64,000 bases of DNA from Fluctibacter corallii (lineage in GTDB: Bacteria; Pseudomonadota; Gammaproteobacteria; Enterobacterales; Alteromonadaceae), in assembly GCF_025751585.1 (NCBI RefSeq), contig NZ_JAOWKX010000006.1, forward strand, positions 137,099 to 201,098, given 5' to 3'. Shown here piece by piece: positions 50,277 to 60,066 of this stretch. The notes under the pieces are model-generated. The model saw only the letters and a program-made list of their open reading frames with translations. It had not been told where the DNA came from and ran no database searches. Every line of letters starts with the position of its first letter. Position 1 is the stretch's first letter. A program made the translations under genes and the position numbers.

Positions 50277-50863
50277 TGATTACTTCCGTCTCCTCGAGGC
50301 ACCATAGACGCCTCTATTTTCATTAACTTTTCAATTTTGGCTTGCTGTTGAGCAATTCGCTCCGCCTGCTCTTCAATTTGCTTCTCTGCAGCGGCGTTAA
50401 GCCGGCTCAATACCGTCACAGCAGATTCTAGCTCCAACATTTGCTGGCTAACCGCAATCACATTATGCTCAATGAACGCTGACATTTTAGGTGATAACGT
50501 AGGTAGCAAATCAGTCGCCCAATTCACGGCTCGTAAACGGTCTTGATAAGGCGTATTTGCAGCCTGACTCAGCAGCACTTTTTTCAACTTTTCTTCAGGT
50601 GAATCACCTAGTCCTATTAAGGTTTCTTTCCTTGTTTGCCAATCAAGTTTGAACCCATCAAGCCAGAATTGTGTCCAGTAAGCGAAGTCACATACTTCGC
50701 TTCGATAACCATCATCTATCTCATCTTCAGTATGTTCGGCGGCTTGCATTGAGATAAACACACACTGATTTTCTTCTTTCGCTGCGGCTACATTATTTCC
50801 GTTAGTTATTTCGCATCCTGAAATAAGTAGGCCAAGCGCACAAGTAATAAACTTGTACTTCAT
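50273..50863 (-). CDS. QseG-like lipoprotein between GlrK and GlrR
   Basis: ATG at 50863 overlaps the glrK stop (ATGA) and gives 196 residues: MKYKFITCALGLLISGCEIT with lipobox Cys near 17, then a periplasmic region and a C-terminal coiled coil (EKQIEEQAERIAQQQAKIEK). By position it matches YfhG/QseG, an outer-membrane lipoprotein that modulates the GlrK sensor in enterics. Sequence similarity seems low, so the assignment rests on synteny, coupling and architecture. Confidence 0.75.
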   Translation of the reverse strand: MKYKFITCALGLLISGCEITNGNNVAAAKEENQCVFISMQAAEHTEDEIDDGYRSEVCDFAYWTQFWLDGFKLDWQTRKETLIGLGDSPEEKLKKVLLSQAANTPYQDRLRAVNWATDLLPTLSPKMSAFIEHNVIAVSQQMLELESAVTVLSRLNAAAEKQIEEQAERIAQQQAKIEKLMKIEASMVPRGDGSNQ

Positions 50864-52266
50864 TGACTCTCTCCATTTTGAGGCAAAGTGACTCGTACAC
50901 ACACATCAGCATAATCTACATCAACAATTTCAGCATGACCATGCATCATTCGAGCGCAATCTGCGACGATGGATAAGCCCAATCCAGATCCCGTTACGCG
51001 GTCATGGCGATATCCTTCACCGCGTTTGAAAGGCGTAAATACAGACTGGCGCATTTCCTGCTCAATCTTTCGCCCTCGATTTGCCACATCTAATACCACG
51101 TGTTTTTTATGTACATACAATTTGATATACACAGGTGAGGATTTCGCACCATGTGCTAACGCATTAGACAGCAGGTTGTCTAAAATTCGCCTGAATAGCT
51201 TTTCATCAACCACCATAGACGGCACATTTAAATCCAATTCAATAGGGTTGCTATTTTGCTTGATAGCAAGGGAATTATCTGCCATGAACACATCAATAAG
51301 TTGCTGTGGATCTACCTGCGTATATTCAGGTTTAGCCTGCTGGAGTAACATATTGTAGTCGAGCAGCTGCTCAATCAGCGTATTGAGCCTTTCGGCAGCA
51401 CCATTTAATAACGTGACCACTTCTTTTTGGGAATCACTTAACTCACCCACTATCTCATCAGAAAGTAACGAACATCCTTCTTTCATACTCGCCAAAGGCG
51501 TTTTCAACTCATGAGATGCATGCCTAAGCAGTGCTTTACGTAAATTTTCTAACTGAATAAGACGGTCAGACAAGTTGCTCAACTTATGTTCAACTTCAAT
51601 TAATTCTTTTGGCCCACGCTTAGACACTTTAGGCAGCTTTTCGGCTTGATTAGCAATCATGCCAATCATTCGTTCGATCTTCTCAACAGGAGAGAGTATC
51701 ACGCGCGTGGCAAACCAGATAAGAGGTAACGATAGCCCTACCATCAACACAGTTGACCAAAACTGGGTTTGTTGAACCGTACTCACGAACACTTTATGAC
51801 CTTGAATACGCTTTTCTAAATGACGATCGACGTCTTTTCCAATGGCGCTCAGCGCTTGCCTGAAGGCCGCCAGTTGCGCATTAAGTAGCAATTCATCTAA
51901 TACGATCTGATTATTCTCAAACCAATTCAGGCGATTTTGCATGTCCTGACAATTCGCCTGCTTTTCAAGTTCATTGCATATCCCGGCAAACAGCCCTTTG
52001 CTTCTGGCGTAATATTGAGACAACAGAGACTTAAGCTCAGGGTTTTGAATAACATTGAATTGCCGAACATTACGCTCAATGTTGGATGCCATAGTTTCTA
52101 CTTCGCTCATCTTACGTGTAAGCTCAATGGCATATTCGGCTTCAGTAGAAGCGATTTTACTCATACTGCTCAATGCCGTACGGCTTTGCAGGAGCAAAAT
52201 CCCCAGCGGAACAAGCGCGATAAGAAAACTAAAGACGATGACCTGTCTTAACGACGCAAATTGCAT
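50860..52266 (-). CDS. glrK: Sensor histidine kinase GlrK (QseE)
   Basis: 468 residues: two membrane helices (about 9-28 and 172-192) around a periplasmic helical sensor domain, HAMP linker, HisKA dimerisation domain with phospho-His in LRHASHELKTPLASMKEG, and HATPase with NLLSNALAHGA (N box) and GSGLGLSIVADCARMM (G2 box). Envelope-stress sensor phosphorylating GlrR. First gene of the glrK-qseG-glrR operon, with the same order as in E. coli. Confidence 0.95.
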   Translation of the reverse strand: MQFASLRQVIVFSFLIALVPLGILLLQSRTALSSMSKIASTEAEYAIELTRKMSEVETMASNIERNVRQFNVIQNPELKSLLSQYYARSKGLFAGICNELEKQANCQDMQNRLNWFENNQIVLDELLLNAQLAAFRQALSAIGKDVDRHLEKRIQGHKVFVSTVQQTQFWSTVLMVGLSLPLIWFATRVILSPVEKIERMIGMIANQAEKLPKVSKRGPKELIEVEHKLSNLSDRLIQLENLRKALLRHASHELKTPLASMKEGCSLLSDEIVGELSDSQKEVVTLLNGAAERLNTLIEQLLDYNMLLQQAKPEYTQVDPQQLIDVFMADNSLAIKQNSNPIELDLNVPSMVVDEKLFRRILDNLLSNALAHGAKSSPVYIKLYVHKKHVVLDVANRGRKIEQEMRQSVFTPFKRGEGYRHDRVTGSGLGLSIVADCARMMHGHAEIVDVDYADVCVRVTLPQNGESQ

Positions 52267-52302
52267 GCTACCTCATTTAAACAATCTTTGTGTTTACTGA
52301 CT

Positions 52303-52635
52303 TCATATCGAAGGCAGATCATTAATGTTGTTACTTTGCTGCTTTGTTTCAGCAGTACTTTGCTTAGAAGCCCGCACGCCACAAAGCAAAAATTCATGTG
52401 TAGACAGTACGCCATCTTTATTCAAATCAACTCGGTGGAATTGAGCGAGTAAAGGTGCACTAGCTACCGCTTCTGCGATAGAAATTTGGTTGTTGCCGTC
52501 CTTATCTAGTATCTGTATTTGATTGTCATCGACAGTCAAATTACAGGAATGCGAATGCTCTATGGCAAAAGCAGATAATGAATATACGTACACAAACAAA
52601 GAAGTGGCGAGCAAAATATTACGATTTGATGCCAT
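52303..52635 (-). CDS. Secreted EF-hand calcium-binding protein
   Basis: The frame is open to 52695, but ATG at 52635 is preceded by GGAGGGAATC, a near-ideal ribosome site, giving 110 residues. Signal peptide about 1-24 (YSLSAFA). Two EF-hand loops follow: DKDGNNQISIAE near 45 and DLNKDGVLSTHE near 74, with Cys residues outside. Probably periplasmic or secreted calcium binding. It lies 36 bases upstream of glrK on the same strand and may be co-transcribed with the two-component operon. Confidence 0.8.
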   Translation of the reverse strand: MASNRNILLATSLFVYVYSLSAFAIEHSHSCNLTVDDNQIQILDKDGNNQISIAEAVASAPLLAQFHRVDLNKDGVLSTHEFLLCGVRASKQSTAETKQQSNNINDLPSI

Positions 52636-53060
52636 GATTCCCTCCACAGCGTGGTAAAAATTTATTCCGTGTAGTATATCAAAAAATATAGGCATCCTTG
52701 CCCAAAATTACCATAATTCGGTAAAAAGAAGTGAACCGCGCTGTAAACAGACTTTGTCCCACGACCAGACAAAAAACGGATTCTCCTGTCTCACAGCTAA
52801 CTCCTCCATGGTACTTCAGTCTCAGGAACCAGTTGACTGACGCTGTGCCAAAGCCTCTTTACAAAGTGCGTGCCAGTTTTACATTTTCCTTATATTTCAA
52901 TAAGTTAAAAATAATGATGACAAAAGCAGACAGATAGATGTTACCCAATTGATACACCCACCCACCAACTACAAAAAAAACATTACATTTCAACACCTTA
53001 TAGTGTATCTTTTTTGCGACACCAATAAACATAAAGCCAAATATTTACTAAAAAAAGGGG
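52636..53060. other. Gene-free region right of the EF-hand gene
   Basis: 425 bases. A weak GTG frame (52731-52937) lacks a ribosome site and family likeness. At its right end GGGGTCACTGACCTGACAC (53056-53074) forms a compact palindrome with a T-run on the minus strand, which may end the TerB-like transcript. Nothing else recognised. Confidence 0.4.
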
Positions 53061-53510
53061 TCACTGACCTGACACTACATTCAGTTTTGTTTTGATAAAC
53101 TGGCTGTGTGGTAAGTAAAGTAAATCAGCTAACTTACGAATAAGGTGCTCCTCATGGGGATCAAGTTTGTGATCTGAAAAAGCCATCTGCCACAACATCG
53201 TCAATATTTGTTCTTTTTCTTTGATGTCGCAATGTTGATTAATTACCCGAGTATACTCCACTAAATCTACAGCCTGAGAAGCCTGTTCATGCGATGCCTT
53301 TAGCAACGTGGCAATTTCGTCTTCAGGTAAATTAAAATGCGACCGAATCAGTAATGTGCATGCTTCTCTTTCTTTTGGTGTTAACTGATGATCGGCTCGC
53401 ATAATTTCATAGAGCAAAACGGCCGTACACAGTTCGACAGAGTGTGACGTATTCCCACCGTCTTCTGATGACAAAGACTGACGAAACCATTCCTTAACAG
53501 ACTTGAGCAT
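53061..53510 (-). CDS. TerB-like family protein
   Basis: 149 residues, helical: ELCTAVLLYEIMRADHQLTPKE and QILTMLWQMAFSDHKLDPHEEHLI are the paired Asp-containing helices of TerB/tellurite-resistance-like domains. No other ter genes are present, so tellurite resistance should not be assumed; TerB-like folds are often membrane-associated stress proteins. The ATG overlaps the preceding stop (TAATG) with AAGGAGGG just upstream, so it is coupled to the FAD oxidoreductase. Confidence 0.85.
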   Translation of the reverse strand: MLKSVKEWFRQSLSSEDGGNTSHSVELCTAVLLYEIMRADHQLTPKEREACTLLIRSHFNLPEDEIATLLKASHEQASQAVDLVEYTRVINQHCDIKEKEQILTMLWQMAFSDHKLDPHEEHLIRKLADLLYLPHSQFIKTKLNVVSGQ

Positions 53511-54532
53511 TAGCCCTCCTTTGTTGTTTGCGCAATGATACTCTCAAATAGCGAGTTACTGGCCTGAAATGCAGCCTGAAACGATGCACCAAAGCTCCAA
53601 TCTCCACCTGCGAAAACAGTATTGCATTTGCTCTGAAAAATTCCGATGGGAGCTTCTCCTAGAGCAGGTCTGGCAAACCGCCAATAATGTCGATAACTGC
53701 TTGTTACTTTTAACGCGCTTACCCCGAACATATCACACAATGTCTGCTTTGCAGTCGCTAATAGCGCGTCCTCATCAATCTGGGGATGGCGATCTGAAAA
53801 TTCATGGGAAAAATACACCACCCACGTTTGATGAATATTGGGGGAGCGACTCAGTGTTTTCGACGTGTCCAAGCACACCACTTGTATATCTGATTGCTCA
53901 ACATGAATAAGTTTAGCATGCGTATTAATCGGTTGAGCTATCTCCATCGCAACAGACCAGCAACTTGTCCAGTTCTGGCTGGTTTTGCCAGTGAATTCGT
54001 CAGCGTCAGGAATATCCTCCAGCAATAAACGCGTTTGCGGCCAAGGCGCAGTCATCACAATACTATCAAACAAGCCATAACTGCCTTCTTGCTCGTCCCA
54101 AAGGAGCCAACCTTCAGGTAGTCTTTGGAAGTGAGCCACCTTCGCTTGAGTTTTTAACTCACTACCTTGCAACCAACGTTGGCAAGCATCATTAACCCCA
54201 CGAGGAAAAGCATAACGAGTGACAGGCTGTTTGCCCTCGTCTGCATCGTCATTTTTGGCGTTTAATTCACCGTTGTAAGTGAAGGCTTTATCTGGCCAAC
54301 GGACTGCCACCCCATCACTCACGCAACGTTCCATAAAGGTCAAGAACGCGTCATTGTACGCAGGGATCACCGGCGCTCCCATATCAAAGCTGCCCCACTC
54401 CGTTTTTTTATGACACGCTCTGCCAGCGGTCCCCCGTGACTTTTCTAGTACTGTGACGTCAGCACCGCTGTTTGTCAGTTTATTTGCGAGTAAACATCCT
54501 GTTACCCCAGCCCCTACAATACCTATCCGCAT
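53510..54532 (-). CDS. FAD-dependent oxidoreductase, renalase/amine-oxidase-like
   Basis: 340 residues. N-terminal Rossmann dinucleotide site GIVGAGVTGCLLANKL followed by Glu in VTVLEKSRG, then GGRA-like GTAGRACHK and FDMGAP, typical of small NAD(P)/FAD amine-oxidase-like proteins (renalase group). The C-terminus GEAPIGIFQSKCNTVFAGGDWSFG closes the FAD fold. Cytosolic. Substrate unknown; the coupled TerB-like gene gives no clear hint. Confidence 0.82.
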   Translation of the reverse strand: MRIGIVGAGVTGCLLANKLTNSGADVTVLEKSRGTAGRACHKKTEWGSFDMGAPVIPAYNDAFLTFMERCVSDGVAVRWPDKAFTYNGELNAKNDDADEGKQPVTRYAFPRGVNDACQRWLQGSELKTQAKVAHFQRLPEGWLLWDEQEGSYGLFDSIVMTAPWPQTRLLLEDIPDADEFTGKTSQNWTSCWSVAMEIAQPINTHAKLIHVEQSDIQVVCLDTSKTLSRSPNIHQTWVVYFSHEFSDRHPQIDEDALLATAKQTLCDMFGVSALKVTSSYRHYWRFARPALGEAPIGIFQSKCNTVFAGGDWSFGASFQAAFQASNSLFESIIAQTTKEG

Positions 54533-54640
54533 GCTTTTATCCCCGCTTTAACACCTTTAATGTCCCACCTATTTGCCTGATACGAAGATATTTATAGAAA
54601 AGGACAAAAATTCTTACGAGAAAAAGCGAGACAAGAAGTT

Positions 54641-54661
54641 AAATGACTTTGATTCTCATTT
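54641..54661 (+). promoter_or_regulatory. Candidate Fur box before the iron cluster
   Basis: AAATGACTTTGATTCTCATTT is an imperfect palindrome (AAATGA ... TCATTT) similar to Fur sites. A -10-like TATAAT lies at 54669-54674, so Fur binding would cover the -35 region. The genes that follow (DUF4856, imelysin, FecA-like receptor) fit iron regulation. Confidence 0.6.
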
Positions 54662-54728
54662 AGTTTTGTATAATATGTAGCGTCACTATTATAACGATAT
54701 AAATTTATTTACCGCTCACGAGGATATC

Positions 54729-56468
54729 ATGTTAACAATGAAGCGCTCTCGCATTGCTTTGGCTGTAGCTATCGCTACTTTAGGATTAACGGCATGTGGT
54801 GGAGGTAGCTCCTCTTCACCAGCCCCAGCCCCTACACCGTCAAAATCAGCACCTACTGACATTTCCTTATCCTCTATATCGATAACGGAAAATGTTAAAG
54901 GCGGTGTTGTCGGTGAGCTTACAGTGACCGACAGCGATTCTGGTGATAGGCATATGTTCACCACCTCAGATGAGCGTTTTGTTATCGATGGCACAACCCT
55001 CAAACTGGCTGACAATACGGCATTCAATTTTGAAAACACACAAACGGTTGATGTAGACATTACTGTATTTGACGGTACGTTCACTTTTAATAAAACCTTG
55101 TCTTTAACCATCGAAGATACCCTTGATTTCTATGAATTCGAGAGCAAAATCAATCCAGGAGCGTCGTCAGTATCGTACAGCGGTCAAACTGCACGTCATT
55201 TGCTGATTAACGATTTAAATGCACTGATTGGCGCGCAACTGGGCGACTCAAGCACGTTCGATAGCAACGGCACATTTACGTCAAAACAAGACGTACTTGA
55301 TGCGCTAAATTCATACTTTGATGTTACTGATTATGAAGCACTCTCTGAACGTGCCCTTTTGACCACAACCACGCCAGCAGCGGATCAAACAACCCTTTCT
55401 GCTGTATCTTCTTCCTCTAAAAATCTTGTGGGCAAAATTGCTGGTAATGACGCAACAGGGCAGCACAAAGATTGGAACAACGGCGACTTCATGGGTTGGG
55501 GTGCTACGGGTTCAACAACGCCTGAAAAATTAGTGCGTGAATACTTTGATATGCTTGCTACTAACGCCGAAACACAACTGGCTGGTACAACACGTCAAGA
55601 CCCATTCGGCAACGATATTACTACACTTTACCTTACCGATGACGGTCGCGATCTTAAGCAACTCATTCAAAAATTCTTGCTGATGTCTGTGGCATTCTCA
55701 CAAGGCGCTGATGACTATCTAGATGACGACACAGCGGGTAAAGGTTTGTTGTCAGATCACGAAGACACGACAACAGGCAAGGCTTACACTGCGCTTGAAC
55801 ATCAGTTTGACGAAGGATTCGGCTATTTTGGCGCAGCACGTAACTATTTAGATTACAGCGATGAAGAGCTTGCTCAAAAAGGCGGACGCGACAACTGGCA
55901 GGGCTATTACGATACCAATGGCGATGGCAAGATTGACTTCACATCAGAGTATAATTTCGGCCAATCAATCAATGCTGCAAAACGTGATCTAGGCGCTACA
56001 GTGGCTACGGATTACACGGCAGAAGCAATGAACGCCTTTCTTCAAGGTCGTAAATTACTTAACGACACTGCAGGAACAGCGCTGACCGTCGCACAGCTTA
56101 CAGAATTGCAAGACTATAGAGATACCGCACTATTGGCGTGGGAAAAATCTATTGCCGCGACGGTTGTACACTACATCAATGACTCGATTGCAGATTTGAA
56201 CGCAATTGGTACCGATGAATTTAGTTACAGCAATCTTGCAAAACATTGGTCAGAAATGAAAGGTTTCGCACTGGGCTTCCAGTTTAACCGTCGCTCTCCG
56301 ATGATGAAAGTCGATGGCGATTTTGAAAAGCTGCACACTTTTATGAAAGATGCACCTGTGCTTACAGGTGACGCAGAAGTAACGGCTTACATCAAAGACT
56401 TACAAGACGCCAGAGCACTAATTCAAGCGGCATACGGATTCAACGAAGAGAATGTCGCTAACTGGTAA
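54729..56468 (+). CDS. DUF4856 lipoprotein with cadherin-like N-terminal domain
   Basis: 579 residues; ATG follows GAGGATATC. Lipoprotein signal ends LTAC near Cys22, then a Ser/Pro linker. Residues about 45-130 form a cadherin-like strand domain (ISITENVKGGVVGELTVTDSD). From about 133 the DUF4856 region runs to the end (YEFESKINPGASSVSYSGQTARHLL; NFGQSINAAKRDLGATVATDY). DUF4856 genes commonly sit beside imelysin and TonB receptor genes, as here. Its molecular role in iron uptake is unknown. Confidence 0.85.
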   Translation: MLTMKRSRIALAVAIATLGLTACGGGSSSSPAPAPTPSKSAPTDISLSSISITENVKGGVVGELTVTDSDSGDRHMFTTSDERFVIDGTTLKLADNTAFNFENTQTVDVDITVFDGTFTFNKTLSLTIEDTLDFYEFESKINPGASSVSYSGQTARHLLINDLNALIGAQLGDSSTFDSNGTFTSKQDVLDALNSYFDVTDYEALSERALLTTTTPAADQTTLSAVSSSSKNLVGKIAGNDATGQHKDWNNGDFMGWGATGSTTPEKLVREYFDMLATNAETQLAGTTRQDPFGNDITTLYLTDDGRDLKQLIQKFLLMSVAFSQGADDYLDDDTAGKGLLSDHEDTTTGKAYTALEHQFDEGFGYFGAARNYLDYSDEELAQKGGRDNWQGYYDTNGDGKIDFTSEYNFGQSINAAKRDLGATVATDYTAEAMNAFLQGRKLLNDTAGTALTVAQLTELQDYRDTALLAWEKSIAATVVHYINDSIADLNAIGTDEFSYSNLAKHWSEMKGFALGFQFNRRSPMMKVDGDFEKLHTFMKDAPVLTGDAEVTAYIKDLQDARALIQAAYGFNEENVANW

Positions 56469-56501
56469 ACGTTTGTTTTTACATTAAATTATGATCGAAA
56501 T

Positions 56502-56531
56502 AAAGGTTGGTTCGTAAGAATCGACCTTTTT
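56502..56531 (+). terminator. Terminator-like hairpin between DUF4856 and imelysin genes
   Basis: AAAGGTTGGTTC GTAA GAATCGACCTTT, a 12-bp stem with two G-T pairs and a stable-type loop, followed by five T. Downstream genes continue in the same direction, so it may give partial termination and higher DUF4856 expression. Confidence 0.75.
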
Positions 56532-56570
56532 GCATTTTTATATGCAGGATAAATTTTGGAGAAGTTATTC

Positions 56571-57818
56571 GTGTTTTCGCTTAACAAAATTAAACAAGCA
56601 ATGGTGCTAAGTGTTGCTTTAACTGCGACTTTCTCGTTGAGTGGCTGCGGTGAAAGTAGCAGTAGCGAACAGGGTGAACAATTTGGTGGTTCACCACAGA
56701 CTCCCCCTACCACTCCCACGCAATTTAACCAAAAAGCATTGCTGGAAAGTGTGGCAAACAATGTTATTTTGCCTACGTATAAATTATTCGCAGATAACAC
56801 CGTATCGCTAAGCGCAGCAATATCTGGATATTGTGATGCTCAGCGAGCCAGTAGCAATGATACGGCAAGCTGGAAAACCCAGTCACAACAACAGTGGCAA
56901 GATGCCATGGTGACTTGGCAAATGGCAGAGATGATGCAAATCGGCCCCTTGCTTGAGAACAATAGCAATTTACGTAACAAAATTTACTCATGGCCAAATA
57001 CCTCTTCTTGCGCAGTAGACCAAGATGTTGTGCTATCGGAACAAGCAGATTACGACATCGCCACACGCACGGTAAGCCGAAAAGGATTAGATGCACTTGA
57101 ATATTTGTTGTTTAACGACACGCTAGATCATTCTTGCACCTCTTTTGGCTCAGAACCGGTAGGATGGGACGCAAGAACAGACGAACAAAAAGTGCAAGCA
57201 CGTTGTGCTTATGCAGAAAAAGTGGCTGCAGATTTAACCATTCAAGCGCAAGTACTGCTCAATGCATGGGAAGGCGACGATAATAGCGGATACAAAAATA
57301 TATTTATTAATGCGGGTGAACCAGGCAATGCGTTTACTGACGCACAAGCCGCGGTAAACGATATCTCTGATGCCATGTTTTACATAGATAGCGCGACGAA
57401 AGACGCAAAACTTGCTGCGCCACTCGGTATTATTGCTAACGACTGTGGTCTGAGTGTATGCCCAGAGAATGTCGAGTCACCCTATGCCCAGCATTCTTTG
57501 CAAAATATCACCGCTAACATTAAGGCACTCAACTTGTTATTCAAAGGCGGGGAATCTAGCGATGCGGTAGGCTTTGACGACTACCTTGTAGATGTAGGAG
57601 ACAGCGACACTGCGCTTCAAATGACGGCGGATCTTACGCAGGCACTTGAATATGCACAAAGTTTGCAAAACACACTGACACACCTTCTTGAGAATAACCC
57701 AGACAGCGCCAGAACACTTCATGGCGAGGTGAAAGACGTGACGGATAAAATGAAAGCCGATTTCATTCAAAGTTTGTCATTAGAGCTTCCAGCAACCTCT
57801 GCTGGTGACAACGACTAA
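56571..57818 (+). CDS. Imelysin-family iron-regulated lipoprotein
   Basis: GTG at 56571, with GGAGA nine bases upstream, is preferred over TTG at 56556; it gives 415 residues. Lipobox FSLSGC near residue 26. The imelysin fold is visible as YCDAQRASSND...WQDAMVTWQMAEMMQIGPL and SRKGLDALEYLLFND. The usual GxHxxE motif is replaced by GLDALE, so the His is missing while the Glu remains; this variant is known among imelysin-like proteins. Paired Cys residues suggest disulfides. Envelope protein of iron uptake by context. Confidence 0.87.
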   Translation: MFSLNKIKQAMVLSVALTATFSLSGCGESSSSEQGEQFGGSPQTPPTTPTQFNQKALLESVANNVILPTYKLFADNTVSLSAAISGYCDAQRASSNDTASWKTQSQQQWQDAMVTWQMAEMMQIGPLLENNSNLRNKIYSWPNTSSCAVDQDVVLSEQADYDIATRTVSRKGLDALEYLLFNDTLDHSCTSFGSEPVGWDARTDEQKVQARCAYAEKVAADLTIQAQVLLNAWEGDDNSGYKNIFINAGEPGNAFTDAQAAVNDISDAMFYIDSATKDAKLAAPLGIIANDCGLSVCPENVESPYAQHSLQNITANIKALNLLFKGGESSDAVGFDDYLVDVGDSDTALQMTADLTQALEYAQSLQNTLTHLLENNPDSARTLHGEVKDVTDKMKADFIQSLSLELPATSAGDND

Positions 57819-57858
57819 ACAATCATTGATGGCATATTTAGAATAAAGTGAACACCTT

Positions 57859-60060
57859 ATGAAATATTCGTTACTTGCGACCCTTATCACGGGTTTAGTG
57901 ACTACAGGGGCGACGGCACAAACGCCCGACTCAGCGAATCTAGAACGTATTAGCGTGCTTGGCGCACGCAATGACATGAGCTCTATCGCGGGCTCTGTTG
58001 CACTCATAGATGAAACCGAATTAGAAAAATTTGAATATGATGATATTGCACGCATTCTAGCCACAGTGCCGGGTGTGAACATCCGTCAGGAAGATGGCTA
58101 TGGTCTGCGTCCTAATATTGGCTTTCGTGGTGTCACACCAGAACGTAGTAAAAAAATCAATATCATGGAAGACGGTGTGTTGATTGGGCCAGCCCCCTAC
58201 TCTGCGCCTGCTGCATATTATTTTCCAATGACCAGCAGAATGACAGCAATTGAAGTGACCAAAGGCCCATCAACAATCAAATACGGCCCTAACACCGTAG
58301 CTGGGGCGCTAAACTTGGTTACACGTCCTGTTCCCGTATCAAGTGAGGGCGGAATTGATGTTGCACTAGGCGGAGACGGTTACCAAAAAGCACACAGTTT
58401 TTATGGTAACACGATTGGACAAACTGGATTTTTATTTGAAGGGTTGCACCTATCTGCTGATGGTTTCAAGACGCTAGACACGGGTGGGGACACTGGGTTT
58501 GAAAAAACCGACTTAATGGCAAAGTTTAATCATGAGTTTGCTACAGGTAACGTTAACCATCTCTTGGAGCTCAAACTCGGCTACACCGAAGAAACATCGG
58601 ATGAAACCTATTTGGGACTAACAGACAGCGATTTTCGTGAATCACCTTATCGACGTTACGCTGCCTCTCAGTTAGATAAAATGGACTGGGAACACACGCA
58701 AGCGCTATTCACCTATCATTTAGAAGCAGATGCATTCAATCTCACAACACGCGTATACCGAAACGATTTTGAGCGTGCATGGTTTAAAGTAAACGGATTT
58801 GCCAGTTCACTGGGCGCTACGCCAACGCTGCAAGCTATTTTAAACGCACCAGATTCAGACGCCTATAATCGCTATTACAATGTGCTCACTGGCGCTACAG
58901 ATAGCACGTTGCAAGAGATCATTGTATTGGGCAACAACGACAGAGAATATTACTCACAGGGCATTCAAATTGATGGCGAATACCGATTCACTCTTATGAA
59001 TTTAGCCCATCGTTTTGAAGCAGGCGTGCGGTTTCATGAAGATGAGATTCAGCGCAATCACACTGAACAACGTTTTTTCATGCGAAGCAGTGAATTAGTG
59101 AATACAGGAGAAGGTATCACGCCGACATCCACCAATACTGAGCAAAGCGAGACAGTCTCTGTATACCTTCAGGATACTGTTGACTTAGGCGCTATCTTAT
59201 TGACAGCCGGCGTACGAGGTGAGTTTATTGATAGCGACTATCAAAACCGTACCACGGGTTTTGAGCAAGATTATCAACGAAAGTCGTATCGTATTTGGTT
59301 ACCTAGCATCAGTGCTTACTATCGTCTCGATGCTAACAGTGGAATCTTCGGTGGCGTGCATAAAGGATTCGTACCAACAAGTCCCATTCAAGATGCAGCA
59401 TTAGAGGCAGAAAAAAGTACCAATTATGAATTGGGATATCGTTATGCCAATAATGGAACCCAAGCTGAAATCGTCGGCTTTTACAGTGACTACAGTAACT
59501 TAAAAGAGAGTTGCTCTAATTCAGCTGGCTGCGATACTGATGAGGAGTTCAATGCGGGTGAAGTGGATATATACGGGCTTGAAGTAAGCGCTGGTCAGCG
59601 CTATACGCTTTCTGACTCGTTAACAATGCCTGTACACTTGAGTTACACCTACACCGATTCAGAATTTAACCAAACATTTTATTCTGACTTTGAGCAATGG
59701 GGATTTGTGAATAATGGCGATGCAGTGCCTTATCTCGCTGAACACATGGCAAGTTTGTCTGTCGGATTAGAGGGACAAAATTGGCTCGTATCTGCCATTT
59801 TAAGCTATTCTGGTGCGATGCCTGAAGCCGCGCAAACTGCTCTCACGGGTGATGCCAGAGATGCGACATTGGCAGGGGTTGAAACAGACAGTTACACCAC
59901 CTTAGACCTCACAGCAAACTACCAATTATCAGCGCGTAGTGAAGTGTACGCAAAAGCCGATAATTTATTAGATGACGAGAGCATTGTCAGCCGTCGCCCC
60001 TATGGCGCGCGCCCAAACAAGCCACGTCAGTTTGTTGTCGGCTATAAATACCGGTTTTAA
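57859..60060 (+). CDS. TonB-dependent ferric receptor, FecA-like
   Basis: 733 residues with signal peptide (cut near GATA/QTPDS). Plug domain: ERISVLGARNDMSSIAGSV, ARILATVPGVNIRQEDGYG, and the FecA-like block NIMEDGVLIGPAPYSAPAAYYF followed by VTKGPSTIKYGPNTVAGALNLV. The barrel ends in VVGYKYRF with a terminal Phe. No N-terminal FecR-signalling extension is seen, so it is a plain transporter. Likely cargo is a ferric chelate such as citrate, by similarity. It is preceded by imelysin and followed by a desaturase-like gene 6 bases later. Confidence 0.92.
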   Translation: MKYSLLATLITGLVTTGATAQTPDSANLERISVLGARNDMSSIAGSVALIDETELEKFEYDDIARILATVPGVNIRQEDGYGLRPNIGFRGVTPERSKKINIMEDGVLIGPAPYSAPAAYYFPMTSRMTAIEVTKGPSTIKYGPNTVAGALNLVTRPVPVSSEGGIDVALGGDGYQKAHSFYGNTIGQTGFLFEGLHLSADGFKTLDTGGDTGFEKTDLMAKFNHEFATGNVNHLLELKLGYTEETSDETYLGLTDSDFRESPYRRYAASQLDKMDWEHTQALFTYHLEADAFNLTTRVYRNDFERAWFKVNGFASSLGATPTLQAILNAPDSDAYNRYYNVLTGATDSTLQEIIVLGNNDREYYSQGIQIDGEYRFTLMNLAHRFEAGVRFHEDEIQRNHTEQRFFMRSSELVNTGEGITPTSTNTEQSETVSVYLQDTVDLGAILLTAGVRGEFIDSDYQNRTTGFEQDYQRKSYRIWLPSISAYYRLDANSGIFGGVHKGFVPTSPIQDAALEAEKSTNYELGYRYANNGTQAEIVGFYSDYSNLKESCSNSAGCDTDEEFNAGEVDIYGLEVSAGQRYTLSDSLTMPVHLSYTYTDSEFNQTFYSDFEQWGFVNNGDAVPYLAEHMASLSVGLEGQNWLVSAILSYSGAMPEAAQTALTGDARDATLAGVETDSYTTLDLTANYQLSARSEVYAKADNLLDDESIVSRRPYGARPNKPRQFVVGYKYRF

Positions 60061-60066
60061 GTCAAT

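Noticed and set aside
53061..53510. Tellurite resistance operon
   Set aside because: Only a lone TerB-like domain is present; no terA, terC, terD or terE nearby.
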